Shown in pieces: positions 1 to 10,470 of a DNA stretch of 64,000 nt. The stretch's first letter is position 1. Each line of letters begins with the position of its first letter. Origin of the DNA: Sugiyamaella lignohabitans. Taxonomy: Eukaryota; Ascomycota; Dipodascomycetes; Dipodascales; Trichomonascaceae. The stretch lies in NCBI RefSeq assembly GCF_001640025.1, contig NC_031674.1:1488001-1552000 (forward strand), given 5' to 3'. A program made the translations under genes and the position numbers. A model generated the notes under the pieces. That model was not told the DNA's origin. It saw only the letters and a list, made by a program, of their open reading frames with translations, and did not search any database.

Positions 1-726
1 ATTTCGGTTGATTTTTATTTTATTTTTTTTTATTGTTCATTGTGTTCGTTTTTTTTTTCTTGTTATTTTCTTTTATTTTTTTTCACCTAGTAGTAGTACC
101 TTTGTGTGGGTAACATTGTGTGTTGACCACGGACCTAAATCCTTCTGGTACGATTTGGGAAGTGCACGTTGGAATTGAATACAATTGACAGTGAATCAGC
201 ACGTTTTTTTTTTATTTACGATTGTCTATTGTCTTTCTGGACTTTTGTGGATATCGACATTGAATTTTGGTTTTGACTTTGAGTTTGACTTTGCCGGCAC
301 ACACTGATACAGAATAGTATACACAACAGCATACGGAACAGTACAGTTGAAAAACTGAGTGCACGCCTTGATACCAGTATCTTAGAACACATAGCATAGT
401 TCACAACGAAAACTGTTTAACAGTGTGAACTGAGTATAACGAACAAGCTAATCAGCATCTGCTCGTCATCAATTTTATCAGCTCATTAACACGGCACACT
501 AATAAAACGATATTTATTTCACAGCAAATAGAAAGACGACTGGAGTTTCTCGACCTAGACAGACAACATTTCGAATTCACCCTCGCTTCAATCAAATTGC
601 TATCAAACAAACAAACCAATAGAATACGGTACAATAACGTCAAATATACTACAGATTGGCTAGATTATATGTCACCACAATCTACGGAATTTTTATAACA
701 ACAATCAAATACACAGCAGCTACACT
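1..726. other. Upstream region / long 5' leader of the first gene
   Basis: No gene is supported here. The first 100 bases are T-rich. From about 480 to 726 the + strand is CA-rich and poor in ATG, which is how a long untranslated leader of a yeast regulatory gene usually looks. Short minus-strand open frames at 212-404 and 452-643 have no recognisable content. Confidence 0.5.
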
Positions 727-3054
727 ATGGCTTCAGTGCAACCATCGTCACTGACAGCCTCGACATCAATTGGGTCAAGTTCATTAGAGGGAAGAGAACA
801 GCAGACACAACAACAACATCAACAACAACAACAACGTAAGCAGAATAGTGGACCTGGAGCTGGACCTTTAGGTGTAGCAGTTGGATCTGGTGGTGCAGGC
901 TCTACTACATCCGTTGCTAATGCTAGCGCCCACAACAACCCGCCAGGTATTCGTGGTGGGCCTAATACCACAGCAGTTGCAACAACATCAGCTATCACAG
1001 CCAAACCAGCCGTGACGAAACCAGCTTTTGTACCTATAAGACCAGCGTTTCGACCATTACTGCCGAAACCATGTAGTGCCAGTGCACCAACAGGCTGGAG
1101 CTCGACATCGGAAATCACTATTAGCACCCGTCATCGTGCTGATGCTGTATTACCAACCACCAGAAAGGGCCGGAAATCAGTTTCAAAAGGTGAGTATATG
1201 AAGTTACCTAGGAGGTGGTGGGATCAGAAGATCAGGGGGTGAAACAGGACTTTTTGGAAAGAATAAGGACATCACTCGGGGACTCTCGGGCAGGATTCGG
1301 AGAGCAACACGGAAGAGGAACTGGGAAGATGGACGCGGAAGATGGACACGGAAGGGAAAGACGAAAGGGGAACACGAAGGGGAAGGTATACAACAGATGG
1401 GCATTGGGTTTACTATTACAACTTGGAATTTATTGGATTATTTGTTTTTTATTGGGTTTACAGGATGAATACGACAATGGAATTATGAAATTCCAATAAA
1501 CAGCAGACGATATTTTTAATATCCGAGCAATTGGGTTGAGCAAGAGAGCGTCAATTTACAAGCGGTTTGACAGTAAAGCTTGTAAAGTCTAATATTGCAC
1601 ACCTGCATGACAATTTTTCCGCAGGCATGGAAGCAAAATTTCAGGCCCCCACGTTTTCACCCTGTTGTTCCTCGAAGTGGTTAGAGCCGGTCGGTCTTTA
1701 TTAGACTAACGAGCCGGTCCCATCGTGCCGGCAAGAGCAGAGGCCGAGTCGATCGAAAGTCCCAACCGGTTCTGTCCGTGCCCATTCTTGCATTCCCCTT
1801 TTGAATTTCACGGTGACTCTCTCCTTACCCTATCACCCACACATCCAGCCGCGCCATTACCCCTGATATTTCCTGTGCCGGCTTTTTGTACCCGGGCTAC
1901 CCGAGTCAGCAATCTCCCTCCCAGTCGACCAGAAACGACACGGCTCTCCTGCGAAGCAGGAGCAACCAGGGTCTGGGGCGGAGCCCCAGCCGCCGGAGGC
2001 ACATCCCGAACCAAGAACTAACAGGACTACAGATAAGAAACCGAGTGGCACTTCAAAACGGCGGACCAAGAGCGCAACTGGCGAGGCTGCGTCAGTAGGA
2101 GGCATTTCCGCGCAACTTCCGTCAACGATTTCGCCGTCGAGTTTAATTTCCAAACGCAGAAAGAGCCCGTCGACCGGAGCATCCGGACTGGCCACGTTAT
2201 TAGCATCCACAACCAGCCAGGCCGCAGCAGCAGCGGCATCAACCACGCCATCTCCCACGTCAGTGACGCCCAGTCTGATTTCAATTAAGCATGAACCCCA
2301 ATCCTCAACGACCCAATCTGTTCGGACATCTCCGGTAAATACTACTACCGACCCGGCATCTCTTACTAGAGAACCTTCGCCAACGGCATTCACAGTCGGT
2401 TCTTTACAAACATCCACTGCTGTTAATAACCCCACCACCACCTCATCATCCTCACTTCACAACGCCAGCATCTCCAGCATCTCCAGCAGTAATATCATCA
2501 CCTCTGCCCTCGCCAGCAACAACGCCAGTAATAACACAAATGTAGATACCCCGTCTTCAACTGCCGGACCTGCCAGCATATCCACTACTGCCACCAGCTC
2601 CACCACGAGCATCAGTACGGGCAATTCTACCTCCACAGTTAAACCACTGGCTTCTGTTTTGGCATCAGTAGCACCGGCAGCTGCTGCTGCCGCAGCTTCG
2701 GCATTAAAAATGTCGAAAAAGGGGGCTAATGTGATGCTATCGTCGGTAGCCAGTGCGTCTGATATCTGGAACACCACGGCCGATACCGAAGCGATTCCGC
2801 TATGGGAGAACAGTTCGGAGCACGAAGAAAGCCAGTCACTTGGCGGAGTCAGCGATACCGACCAATCGCCCATGACTGCCTCACTCACGCTCATGGGCGA
2901 CGATACGGCCTCGACCGAGCTGAACAACCTGAGTATGTACTCACCCGACCTGGTTCTATCACTCGAGTCGTACCTGACACCAGAACCCGATGAGAGCGAG
3001 ATCCCCAGCTACGACCCGCTCGAGTTCCTGGGTCCCACTATAAACATCTTTTGA
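727..3054 (+). CDS. Low-complexity Ser/Thr/Ala-rich protein, putative transcriptional activator (spliced)
   Basis: Exons 727-1189 and 2033-3054 give 494 residues. The 843-nt intron has a GTGAGT donor, a CTAAC branch motif at 2018-2022 and an AG at 2031-2032, and the splice restores the frame exactly. I do not recognise the family. Visible features are a Gln run near residue 33, Ala/Ser/Thr-rich tracts, a basic patch across the splice junction (about residues 138-165, including VLPTTRKGRKS and SKRRTK) and an acidic, hydrophobic C-terminus (YSPDLVLSLESYLTPEPDE and on). A basic patch plus an acidic tail suggests a nuclear activator. The VLP...GRKS stretch faintly recalls the Hap4 HAP-binding motif, but the Trp and most prolines are missing, so I do not assign it. 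The long CA-rich leader and long intron fit a regulated gene. Function is inferred only from composition. Confidence 0.6.
1946..2001 (-). repeat. GC-palindrome element, half copy (intronic)
   Basis: One arm only, carrying the CTCCTGC/GCAGGAG hairpin and the GGGGCGGAGCCCC hairpin and ending in GGAGGCA. It lies inside the long intron of the first gene, 31 nt upstream of its 3' splice site. The opposite arm is not visible. Confidence 0.85.
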
Positions 3055-3108
3055 CGAGAAAACGAGACGAAATACATGATGACGACCTTTTTCTTGGAGC
3101 GCTGCTGC

Positions 3109-3166
3109 TGCCTCCGGCGGCTGGGGCTCTGCCCCAGACCCGTGGCTCCTTTCGCTCCGTCAAGTC
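3109..3166 (+). repeat. GC-palindrome element, truncated left arm
   Basis: Starts TGCCTCCGGCGG and includes the GGGGCTCTGCCCC hairpin, then degenerates. No right arm follows before the next, complete copy at 3188. It begins 55 bases after the stop codon of the first gene. Confidence 0.75.
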
Positions 3167-3187
3167 AGTTTTGGGGAGAGGGGGTGC

Positions 3188-3329
3188 TGCCTCCGGCGGC
3201 TGGGGCTCCGCCCCAGACCCTGGTTGCTCCTGCTTCGCAGGAGTTTTGGCTGGGACCGTCGACGCAACGACTCGAGCGCAGCGAGAGGAGCAACCAGGGT
3301 CTGGGGCGGAGCCCCAGCCGCCGGAGGCA
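3188..3329 (+). repeat. GC-palindrome element, complete (module B left, A right)
   Basis: 142 bp with inverted arms. The left arm has TGCCTCCGGCGG, the GGGGCTCCGCCCC hairpin and the CTCCTGC-TTC-GCAGGAG hairpin. The right arm has CGACTCGAGCGCAGCGAGAG, then the inverted core ending GGAGGCA. It sits between two convergent genes, 29 bases beyond the derlin stop codon. Confidence 0.93.
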
Positions 3330-3357
3330 CACCCCCAGTAGAGAATGCAAATGTGTA

Positions 3358-3999
3358 TTAGGAGGAAGGCTGGCTGGTGAACCATTCCCAGGGTGGGAGG
3401 AGTGGTCGTTTGCCGCCGTTGATTGAGGGGTAGATGTCTTCGAAGAAGAAGATGAAGTGGCCGACAACGATGCCTACGAGCTGGCCTTTGAGTGTGCTTT
3501 GCTCGAACACGACTGACAGGAATGCGAGCACCCAGGGGAAGTACGGTGCTGAGAAGACAAAGAGCCCGAGAAATGACAGGTGGACGTCGGGGTTTCGTCG
3601 TGCCCATAGGTAGATAATGGCGATAGACAGATATGGGCCGAGAAACATGAGATCGGGCATGAACGTGGCTACTGTGGCTAGAGAGAGCATGGCCAAGAGA
3701 AGGAGCCAGATGTACTGGCCGGTTTTGTTGCGGTAGAACGATTCCTCAAGCATTCGCGAGTACCGCGACATGAAAAATACAGAGAACATGAGATTGAGAC
3801 TCAATGGTCCGAAATACATGAACGATGTGAACAAACGCCAGTACTCGTTGTTCTCGACAACCATGCGATAGTTGTAGGGAAGCTTATAAAGCGGCACCAC
3901 GCCACATTGTTCAAGAACCGCCGTCACCACAATTGAGCTCGTCCATACCCGAGTCACTATAGGGACCTCTAAAAACCATTCCAGTGGTAGTCTTTCCAT
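3358..3999 (-). CDS. DFM1: Derlin-family ER membrane protein (Der1/Dfm1-like)
   Basis: 213 residues, close to the usual size of short derlins. Derlins are rhomboid-like pseudoproteases that help move misfolded proteins out of the endoplasmic reticulum for degradation. Visible family marks are the N-terminal region ending in the Trp-Arg pair (W54-R55, EYWRLFTSF) and a GxxxG in the last membrane helix (G176-G180, GIVVG), with about six hydrophobic segments between. These intact derlin motifs resemble Dfm1 more than the divergent yeast Der1, but the short tail lacks an evident SHP box for Cdc48 binding, so the Der1/Dfm1 choice is open. It is convergent with the first gene, with two GC-palindrome copies between the stop codons. 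Confidence 0.9.
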   Translation of the reverse strand: MERLPLEWFLEVPIVTRVWTSSIVVTAVLEQCGVVPLYKLPYNYRMVVENNEYWRLFTSFMYFGPLSLNLMFSVFFMSRYSRMLEESFYRNKTGQYIWLLLLAMLSLATVATFMPDLMFLGPYLSIAIIYLWARRNPDVHLSFLGLFVFSAPYFPWVLAFLSVVFEQSTLKGQLVGIVVGHFIFFFEDIYPSINGGKRPLLPPWEWFTSQPSS

Positions 4000-4177
4000 G
4001 ATAATAATAAATATAGGGCGCCTGCGCTGCTGTAATTGCTATTGTTAGCAGTATTAATCAATTTATAATAACCAGTATCTGTCTCATGCTGCTACATCAC
4101 CACCATGCATGAATCGGTGCTATCGCACTACCGGGAGGTGACATCTTCTTACCGGGGTCTTTACTGGGGTGGGGTGC

Positions 4178-4316
4178 TGCCTCCGGCGGCTGGGGCTCCG
4201 CCCCAGACCCTGGTTGCTCCTCTCGCTTCGCTCGAGTCGTTTCGTCGGGGTCCCCAGTTATCTCCTGCGAAGCAGGAGCTACGAGGTCTGGGGCAGCGCC
4301 CCAGTCGCCGGAGGCA
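4178..4316 (-). repeat. GC-palindrome element, complete (module A left, B right)
   Basis: 139 bp. The left arm carries the CTCTCGCTTCGCTCGAGTCG module and the right arm the CTCCTGC-GAA-GCAGGAG hairpin. In the right core the loop reads GGGGCAGCGCCCC rather than GGGGCGGAGCCCC, so the stem is kept with a different loop. It lies in a divergent intergenic region, upstream of the derlin start. Confidence 0.92.
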
Positions 4317-5323
4317 GCAGTCTCCTCAAAAATTCTCTGACAGATTTTGACGCAAATCAGGGTCTCTGTGCTGAGAGTGGTTGCCAGTGGTTTTGTGTCG
4401 AGTTCTCAGATTTATAATTATAACTGGTTTTAAAAGACCTAAGTTTCTTTTCCTTTACTTGAAATATTTTATTCTTCTTGCTAGTATGTCCTGTCGAAAC
4501 TTGGGAAGCTCTGCTCTGGCTCATCTCATATGTCATGCTCGCATCCAGAGAGTCCTCTGCAAGAAGCAGACGGTGGTGGTCAGTAGTATTGTCTCTTCAG
4601 TGAGATGATACAATATTATTTAGAAGCATTCAACTGCTGTATAACCAACAGAAGGACTGCGAGTTACATTTCTACTTTTTCATGGCACATTCTCTTCATC
4701 TCGAGTGAACAGTCTACTGTGCTTGACTACACCGTCTTATGGCACATAGAACCGTGGCACCTCCTCTTGAGAGAGTATAATCGGCAATATTTCACCATTA
4801 GGCCACAATTGAGACGTGTGATGCTGTCTACAGTATTAATATTCTCACCATTAATTGAATTATCAAGGGGTCAGATCAGATATTATTTGACGACATAGTG
4901 GGAGCGTGCAGGTCCAGCTGGAAAGTTATAAATAAAAAAATAAACAGGTGTTCAATTAAATAAATAACGACCCATACAATAGCAATTGGAGCCATACTGA
5001 AAATACCAAGCAATCAGAACATTAGACATTAACAGAATATCAATTATTCCAACCAACTCAGTAGCCAAAAACAAACTTAGCTAGACCTGATGAGGTTCAA
5101 AGAAGACTGCATTAGAAATGGATTCGAGTTTTAGTTTCTGGGTTGTTGGCTCTATTTCTCTCTGATGCATCTTAAATTGCTTCTAGATGTTTTTCATTCA
5201 AGTATGAAAATAACCTTCTCAATTACAGCAATTACTTCATATAATTTATTTTATATTGGAGAAGGACGAACAGCCACTGTGATTAGTGAGCTCTGAAAGG
5301 ACATGACTGAGACCCCGACGAAA

Positions 5324-5385
5324 CGACTCGAGCGCAGCGAGAGGAGCAACCAGGGTCTGGGGCGGAGCCCCAGCCGCCGGAGGCA
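5324..5385 (+). repeat. GC-palindrome element, right half only
   Basis: Begins CGACTCGAGCGCAGCGAGAG and runs to GGAGGCA. No left arm is visible. It ends 296 bases upstream of the GGPP synthase start codon. Confidence 0.88.
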
Positions 5386-5681
5386 AACCCCCTCGCCCCA
5401 AATCTGACAGAAACAAAAGTTTACTGATTAAAATCGATTGGATTCCGGAGCTGACCCTGTCATCTGATGTTATTTCGAGGGTACGGGTTTACTACCGAGT
5501 GCAACCTATTCAGGGGGCGACTTGCATGTTTAATAAACGTCGATAATTGCCCCAAATTTAGGACCAGATGGCGGATGTCGAGTGAGTGATCTGGACTGCT
5601 AGACTGTATAGTAAAGTAAACAAACACAGTGGTTCGTGCTTGGTGCCTCTTTCCTCGTTTGTTCTTGTTGCTTAATTCACA

Positions 5682-6924
5682 ATGAAACTTGGAGATTGGT
5701 CTGATGAAAACGAGAAGGTAAGTCCTGACCGACGACGATGCTATGTGGCAATGGTGCTAACGACGGATTTTAGATCATCTGTGGACCTTATTCATATCTG
5801 AAAAAGGTCCCTGGAAAGGACATTCGTCCTAGAATGATAGCTGCGTTTAACTCAGTTCTGAAAGTTCCGGCAGACAAACTGGAAATCATCTCGAAAGTGA
5901 TTGAAATGCTTCACACCGCATCGCTGTTGATCGACGATGTCGAGGACAATGCCACGCTCCGGCGAGGTCTGCCAGTGGCACACTCGATTTTCGGGACCGC
6001 TCAAACAATCAACTCGGCCAATTACATTATGTTTGTGGCTCTCCAGGAGGTGTACAAACTGGACTCAGATCAAAGTATCAAGATCTATGTCGGTAAGTGC
6101 TGATCTGGTCACTTGAACCAAACCATCTCTTTAATGGTTCTGGATCCTGTCTGCAATCTATCAGATGTCGCAGATACTAACACCGTTCAGAGGAGATGAA
6201 GAACCTCCATCGTGGCCAGGGTCTCGACCTCTTCTGGCGAGAGACTTACAAGTGTCCTACTGAGGAGGAGTACATTCAGATGGTCATGAACAGTACGTAT
6301 GGAGGCACACCACCCACCCCACGAGCCCAAAAAACTAACAGAGTCCACCAGAAACCGGCGGGCTGTACCGTCTGGCCGTCAGACTGATGCAGTCAGTGAG
6401 CCCTGTTGATATGTAAGTGCATTGCAATCCAGTTGACAAATGTCCAGTTCTAACATGGTAACAGTGATCTCGTGCCGCTCGCAAACCTTATGGGCGTGCT
6501 GTACCAGGTCCAGGACGACTTTCTCAACCTGCAGTCCGACAGCTACTCCAAAAACAAGGGCTTCTGTGAAGATATCACCGAGGGCAAGTTCTCGTTTCCT
6601 ATCCTCCACAGCATTCGTGCTGACACCTCCAACAAAGAAATAATCAGTATGTCCTCCTCTCTCTATCCTCCTCCTCCTCCTCTTGTCTCTCTCTGACCAC
6701 AGGATACTAACAACTGACCAGACATTCTCAAACAACGCACCACCGACGTGTCGCTGAAAGAATACGCTGTCGCGTACATGCGAGACACCACCAAAAGCTT
6801 CGACTACGCCCGAAAAGTCGTCTTCGACTACAAACGCATGAGCTGCGACATGATCCAGACCCTCAGCTCCAGCTGCGACACCACCCAGCTCGACGCCATC
6901 GTCGACAAACTGGTCATGGTCTAA
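5682..6924 (+). CDS. BTS1: Geranylgeranyl diphosphate synthase (six exons)
   Basis: Exons 5682-5717, 5774-6092, 6191-6292, 6352-6412, 6465-6646 and 6722-6924 join in frame to 300 residues. All five introns (52-98 nt) end with a CTAAC motif then AG. The enzyme condenses FPP with isopentenyl diphosphate to give C20 GGPP for protein prenylation and, where present, carotenoids. It shows the first aspartate-rich motif, DDVED at residues 66-70 ([15 protein letters not shown]), and the second, QVQDDFLN with D190-D191. DDxxN rather than DDxxD is usual in fungal GGPP synthases. The length matches the family. The last exon is much richer in G/C at third positions than the earlier ones. It converges on a KTR-type gene, with a GC-palindrome between. 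Confidence 0.94.
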
Positions 6925-7017
6925 CTCCACCGTCTTTATTTATTACCTACCCTTCTCTGGGTTCTATATCACGGTCCTGATTCCGTGTAATGATTACTGA
7001 AACAACTCTGGTGACCG

Positions 7018-7150
7018 TGCTTCCGGCGGCTGGGGCTCTGCCCCAGACCCCGTGGCTCCTCTCGCTTCGCTCGAGTCGGCCGTCGACGGTCTCAGCAGCT
7101 TCGCGAAGCGAAGCACAACGGGTCCGGGCAGAGCCCGGCCGCCGGAGGCA
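7018..7150 (-). repeat. GC-palindrome element, complete but diverged right arm
   Basis: 133 bp between the convergent stop codons of BTS1 and the KTR gene, ending 33 bases beyond the KTR stop. The left arm is typical with module A. The right arm is diverged: its B-type hairpin is replaced by CTTCGCGAAGCGAAG and its core reads GGGCAGAGCCCGGCCGCCGG, yet it is still self-complementary. Confidence 0.88.
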
Positions 7151-7182
7151 GGACAGGATGGGTTTATGGGGAAACAGACAAC

Positions 7183-8370
7183 CTAAGTTGTCTTCTTTTT
7201 ATTATACTCTTCGTCGAATTTGATGTCTTTGGCGCGGAGGTAGTCGCGGAGACAGCTGGATCCGTGCCAGTCGAAGGTCTTTTCGGGCATACAGGCACAG
7301 CTGAGTCCCTTTTGGCTCTGGTCGGCCGGACAGTGGTAGAAAGGTGGGTGTCGGTATCCGATATCATCGAAATAGTGGATATCATCTTTGTCAAGGAAGA
7401 GCGAGGCAGCGATAGAGTGGACGGGCGCATCGCCCCATCGCTCATAGAAGAACCCACCGGCCTTGTCGAGGTGCTCAAAGTACTTAGAGTAGGTCTCGCC
7501 ACGCCAGAATTCCATGTCGGCGATCTCGAAATTGCTCCAGAAGTGACACAGACTGTACGTGTCGAGGTTGTTGAACGACACAAACTTCTCAAGTCGGTTC
7601 TCGTGAAGAGCTTCGGGGTACTGGCTGAGGAAATCTTTGGTGGTCTTCCACAGGGTCTTGATGGTGGCCTCGAACTCGGTGATGGAAATGGTCCAGCCAT
7701 ACTTCTTGTCGTTGTCCTTCATGAACTTGAACACGTCGTAGTTGATATCACAGTATAAGTTAGTCTCGGGCTCGACACGCCAGTAGTATCGGTACTGTTG
7801 CATCAGTGGGTGGTGGAAGAAGAATCCGCTCTCAAATCGACACATGTGTCTGTACTGCTCGTTATCTCCGTAGATGATATCATCAGCCTTCATCTGCTTT
7901 CTTGTCTCGGCGGCCTTTTTCTGGTCAATCCAGTCAGGATAACTCCAGTGACTCTCATTAATAAGACCGTACTTGGCTTCTCCGGTAATAAGACGGCTGG
8001 TAAGAATCTTGAACTCGTCAGAGAACTCCTTGTTGTTGAGGAATACCCAGTCGTAGTGGTATCTCGAGTTGAATCTGTCTTGAATAGATCGGATACTGGG
8101 CAACAGGTGCTCGAGATCCTCGTTTCGCGCCAAAGTGACAAAAGTAGCATTGGCTCGCTTGTATTTTTGTAGTTTGGAGTTCAATTCAGGCGTCATACCT
8201 GGTACATAGGGATCTTGTTCATACGATTCACCTTCTTCAGTTGTAGTTTCTTCTTCAACTGGCGTCGTTGTGAATCGTTTAAACGTGTCGGAATCAGTGT
8301 TTCGTACTGCAAACACAAACAGGAATGTGAATACCGCACCCAGGGCGATAAATAGTCTAGCGGATCTCAT
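7183..8370 (-). CDS. Alpha-1,2-mannosyltransferase, KRE2/MNT1/KTR family (GT15)
   Basis: 395-residue type II Golgi enzyme that transfers mannose from GDP-mannose onto O- and N-linked glycans of cell-wall proteins. Residues 5-21 form the signal anchor. A short acidic, Thr-rich stem (to about residue 55) precedes the catalytic domain. GT15 hallmarks are in order: YWRVEP (196-201), CHFWSNFEIAD (275-285), the strongly conserved YERWGDAPVH (309-318) and HPPFYHCP (341-348). Length and motifs are normal. The family has many paralogues (KRE2, KTR1-7, YUR1) and I cannot tell which one this is, so no symbol is given. The start at 8370 places the anchor directly at the N-terminus. Confidence 0.93.
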   Translation of the reverse strand: MRSARLFIALGAVFTFLFVFAVRNTDSDTFKRFTTTPVEEETTTEEGESYEQDPYVPGMTPELNSKLQKYKRANATFVTLARNEDLEHLLPSIRSIQDRFNSRYHYDWVFLNNKEFSDEFKILTSRLITGEAKYGLINESHWSYPDWIDQKKAAETRKQMKADDIIYGDNEQYRHMCRFESGFFFHHPLMQQYRYYWRVEPETNLYCDINYDVFKFMKDNDKKYGWTISITEFEATIKTLWKTTKDFLSQYPEALHENRLEKFVSFNNLDTYSLCHFWSNFEIADMEFWRGETYSKYFEHLDKAGGFFYERWGDAPVHSIAASLFLDKDDIHYFDDIGYRHPPFYHCPADQSQKGLSCACMPEKTFDWHGSSCLRDYLRAKDIKFDEEYNKKKTT

Positions 8371-9561
8371 TGTGACTAGTAATAATTAACAGTGAAACTA
8401 ATCGAGATTAGTGGTGATGGGTAGTTGGGTAGTACTAGTGGGGATATTTAAGTTTCAATGCTGAATAATATAACACCGATCAATCAGTAATAAATAATCG
8501 ACAGTTGAATCAATCAATCAGTCAATCAATCAAATCACGAACCAATCAAATGGATCAAGAGTAATCGGAATCACTCAATCAATCGAATCTAGAACCAAGA
8601 ATCAAGAACCGATCGAAGTAACCAAATCAGTGGCTAATTCAATAATTCAAAAAAATAATAAAACCAAAAAACAGGTTAAAACACCAAACTCCAAAAGAGG
8701 CAGGTGTGAAAAATAGTACAAACAATTAGCAGCTGCAGTTGTGACCACCGATGATGCTGATGAAGTTGAGGTTCTGCAATATAGCTATTGCACCTACAAC
8801 ACTTTCTTTTGAAGACAATCCACCAGTAACACCAGTCGACAGTTGTATCTATTCAGTGTAGTATCTGCCGGTTTAAACTACCTAACAGAGTTCTCTATAA
8901 TACACCACGAACAGACAAATAATTTACAAGCGAAGCTGCGAGCAAGTGCACCACCAGCATACAACAAGGAAATCGGAAAAATTCGAGTCTTGGAACACCA
9001 CCGACAATCAATTAATCACACGACCAGATTTTTTTTTTAAAAAATCCAAGTTTGTCACTGAAAAACTAGAATCGAGACTAACAAATTCACAAAAAAAATT
9101 CGCCGGTAACAAACTTCACAAGAAGTATGTCTCACTTTCGTAGTTTAAATCCAAGTGCGAGACAATTTCTAAGCGGGACGCCAAAAATCAGCCTAGACCG
9201 CTTTGTTCTTTTGTTCTCGCTTTTCACACACTTCAACAGCAGTCCAGTTTGTTAAAAACCGAACACCTGAGACGAAGAAAAAGAAAGAGAAGAAAGGAAT
9301 AACTCGGAAGTCAAAAGATAAAAAAACGGTTTTTTTTTTTTTGTTGAATGGATTTCGTGCTAAAATCAACCGCGAATGATAAGAAACTAAGTTTAGAATA
9401 CGCACTTTGAGTTTATTCCCAGAGAGTTTACTAGCGTAGATCGGTCGATCGATCTCAACGCAAAAGCAATGCACCCGGCTGCCACCTGCCACCTGTCGAG
9501 ACGCGACTCCGGACCCGGATTATCTGTGGACCCGGTTGCTGGCGGGGGTGCTTGCCCTGTG

Positions 9562-9698
9562 TGCCTCCGGCGGCTGGGGCTCTGCCCCAGACCCCATGGC
9601 TACTGCTTCGCAGGAGATGACTCGGGGACCCCCCAGTAACGACTCGAGCGAAGCGAGAGGAGCAGCCAGGGTCTGGGGAGCCCCAGCCGCCGGAGGCA
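9562..9698 (+). repeat. GC-palindrome element, complete (B left, A right)
   Basis: 137 bp. The B hairpin is imperfect here (CTACTGC facing GCAGGAG), and the right core hairpin has lost loop bases (CTGGGGAGCCCCAG). First of three copies within 740 bp. Confidence 0.9.
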
Positions 9699-9877
9699 CG
9701 AGGTCCCGGGCAGTCAGCCCGGAACCTGACTAGATCGGGGCTGGAAACCGTGCTAAAAGAGCGAGGTTGGCGGCAGTCTGCACCGCCGCCGCCCGTGCTA
9801 CACTTACCGGGATCATTGCGCCATGCAACGCAACCGACCAGCTGCGCGACACGGGCATATGCGTGTACCCAGGTCCG

Positions 9878-10021
9878 CGCCTCCGGCGGCTGGGGCTCCG
9901 CCCCAGACCCTGGTGGCTCCTCTCGCTTCGCTCGAGTCGTTACTGGGGGGCCACCGAGTCATCTCCTGCGAAGCAGGAGCTACGTACGGGGTTTGGGGCA
10001 GCGCCCCAGCAGCCAGAGGCA
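9878..10021 (-). repeat. GC-palindrome element, complete (A left, B right)
   Basis: 144 bp, the longest copy. The left arm is nearly consensus with module A. The right arm has the perfect CTCCTGC-GAA-GCAGGAG hairpin but a decayed end (CAGCAGCCAGAGGCA). Opposite orientation to both neighbouring copies. Confidence 0.9.
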
Positions 10022-10159
10022 CCCCTCGAACCCGTGCCCCACCGGCCCCGAGCTAGCGACAGGCCACTTAGACTTTACGAAAGTGGGCCTACCCATCAAC
10101 CTGGACCTGCCGCCGTTCTCGGGGGTGTCCCCTGTCGCTCTCGCGGCTTTGGACAGGCA

Positions 10160-10299
10160 TGCCTCCGGCAGCTGGGACTGCGCCCCAGACCCCGCGGCTC
10201 CTGCTGCGCAGGAGACTGCCCGGGGATCCCCCTGTAACGACTCGAGCGAAGCGAGAGGAGCAACCAGGGTCTGGGGCAGCGCCCCAGCCGCCGGAGGCA
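10160..10299 (+). repeat. GC-palindrome element, complete (B left, A right)
   Basis: 140 bp. The B hairpin has loop TGC (CTCCTGC-TGC-GCAGGAG) instead of TTC, with the stem unchanged. It ends 171 bases before the ALG6 start codon. Confidence 0.9.
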
Positions 10300-10470
10300 C
10301 GTCTTACCCGGAGACGAGACGTGTCGAGCGCGGGCGCGGCTAATGGTGCAGAAGGGGGATCGGTGTTATCAGTAGGCCGATATCGAGGAGGAGGAGAGAT
10401 CGCGAAAATATAAACAAATAATATTCCAGTCGAGGTTTGTTTGTTGATTGCGGGGCAGTTTGAGCCGGAA

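Larger units (their letters stand above)
4000..5681. other. Divergent intergenic region, derlin / GGPP synthase
   Basis: About 1.7 kb with no supported gene. It holds a complete GC-palindrome at 4178-4316 and a half copy at 5324-5385. The rest is AT-rich with no recognised motif. The 97-codon frame at 4605-4898 has no recognisable content and an unusual composition, and I treat it as chance. Confidence 0.5.
8371..10470. other. Divergent intergenic region, KTR gene / ALG6, with three GC-palindromes
   Basis: 2.1 kb with no supported gene. From 8470 to 8620 there are many short CAATCAAT-type repeats, probably the KTR leader or promoter. From 9480 to 10380 the DNA is a G/C-rich island holding three complete GC-palindromes (9562, 9878, 10160). 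Open frames across this island, including a 197-codon one at 9750-10343, are translations of the repeats and not genes. Confidence 0.6.

Noticed and set aside
1100..1189. Hap4/HapX-type motif in the first gene
   Set aside because: Only VLP and GRKS agree. The key Trp and the PPRPKP core are absent and no bZIP follows, so the identity was not assigned.
1700..1870. An additional exon inside the long intron of the first gene (CTAAC at 1706, AG at 1735)
   Set aside because: The in-phase frame stops near 1867 and no convincing donor precedes the stop. The direct 1189/2033 junction is simpler.
4605..4898. 97-codon frame between derlin and BTS1
   Set aside because: No recognisable domain, no supporting codon bias, and AT-rich surroundings. 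Consistent with a chance frame.
9750..10343. 197-codon open frame and overlapping frames on both strands
   Set aside because: They are translations of the GC-palindromes (peptides such as SGGWGSAPDPG recur at every copy). The same artefact affects frames at 3038-3607, 4105-4417, 12610-12814, 30693-31082 and 33955-34408. Databases may hold such products as hypothetical proteins.
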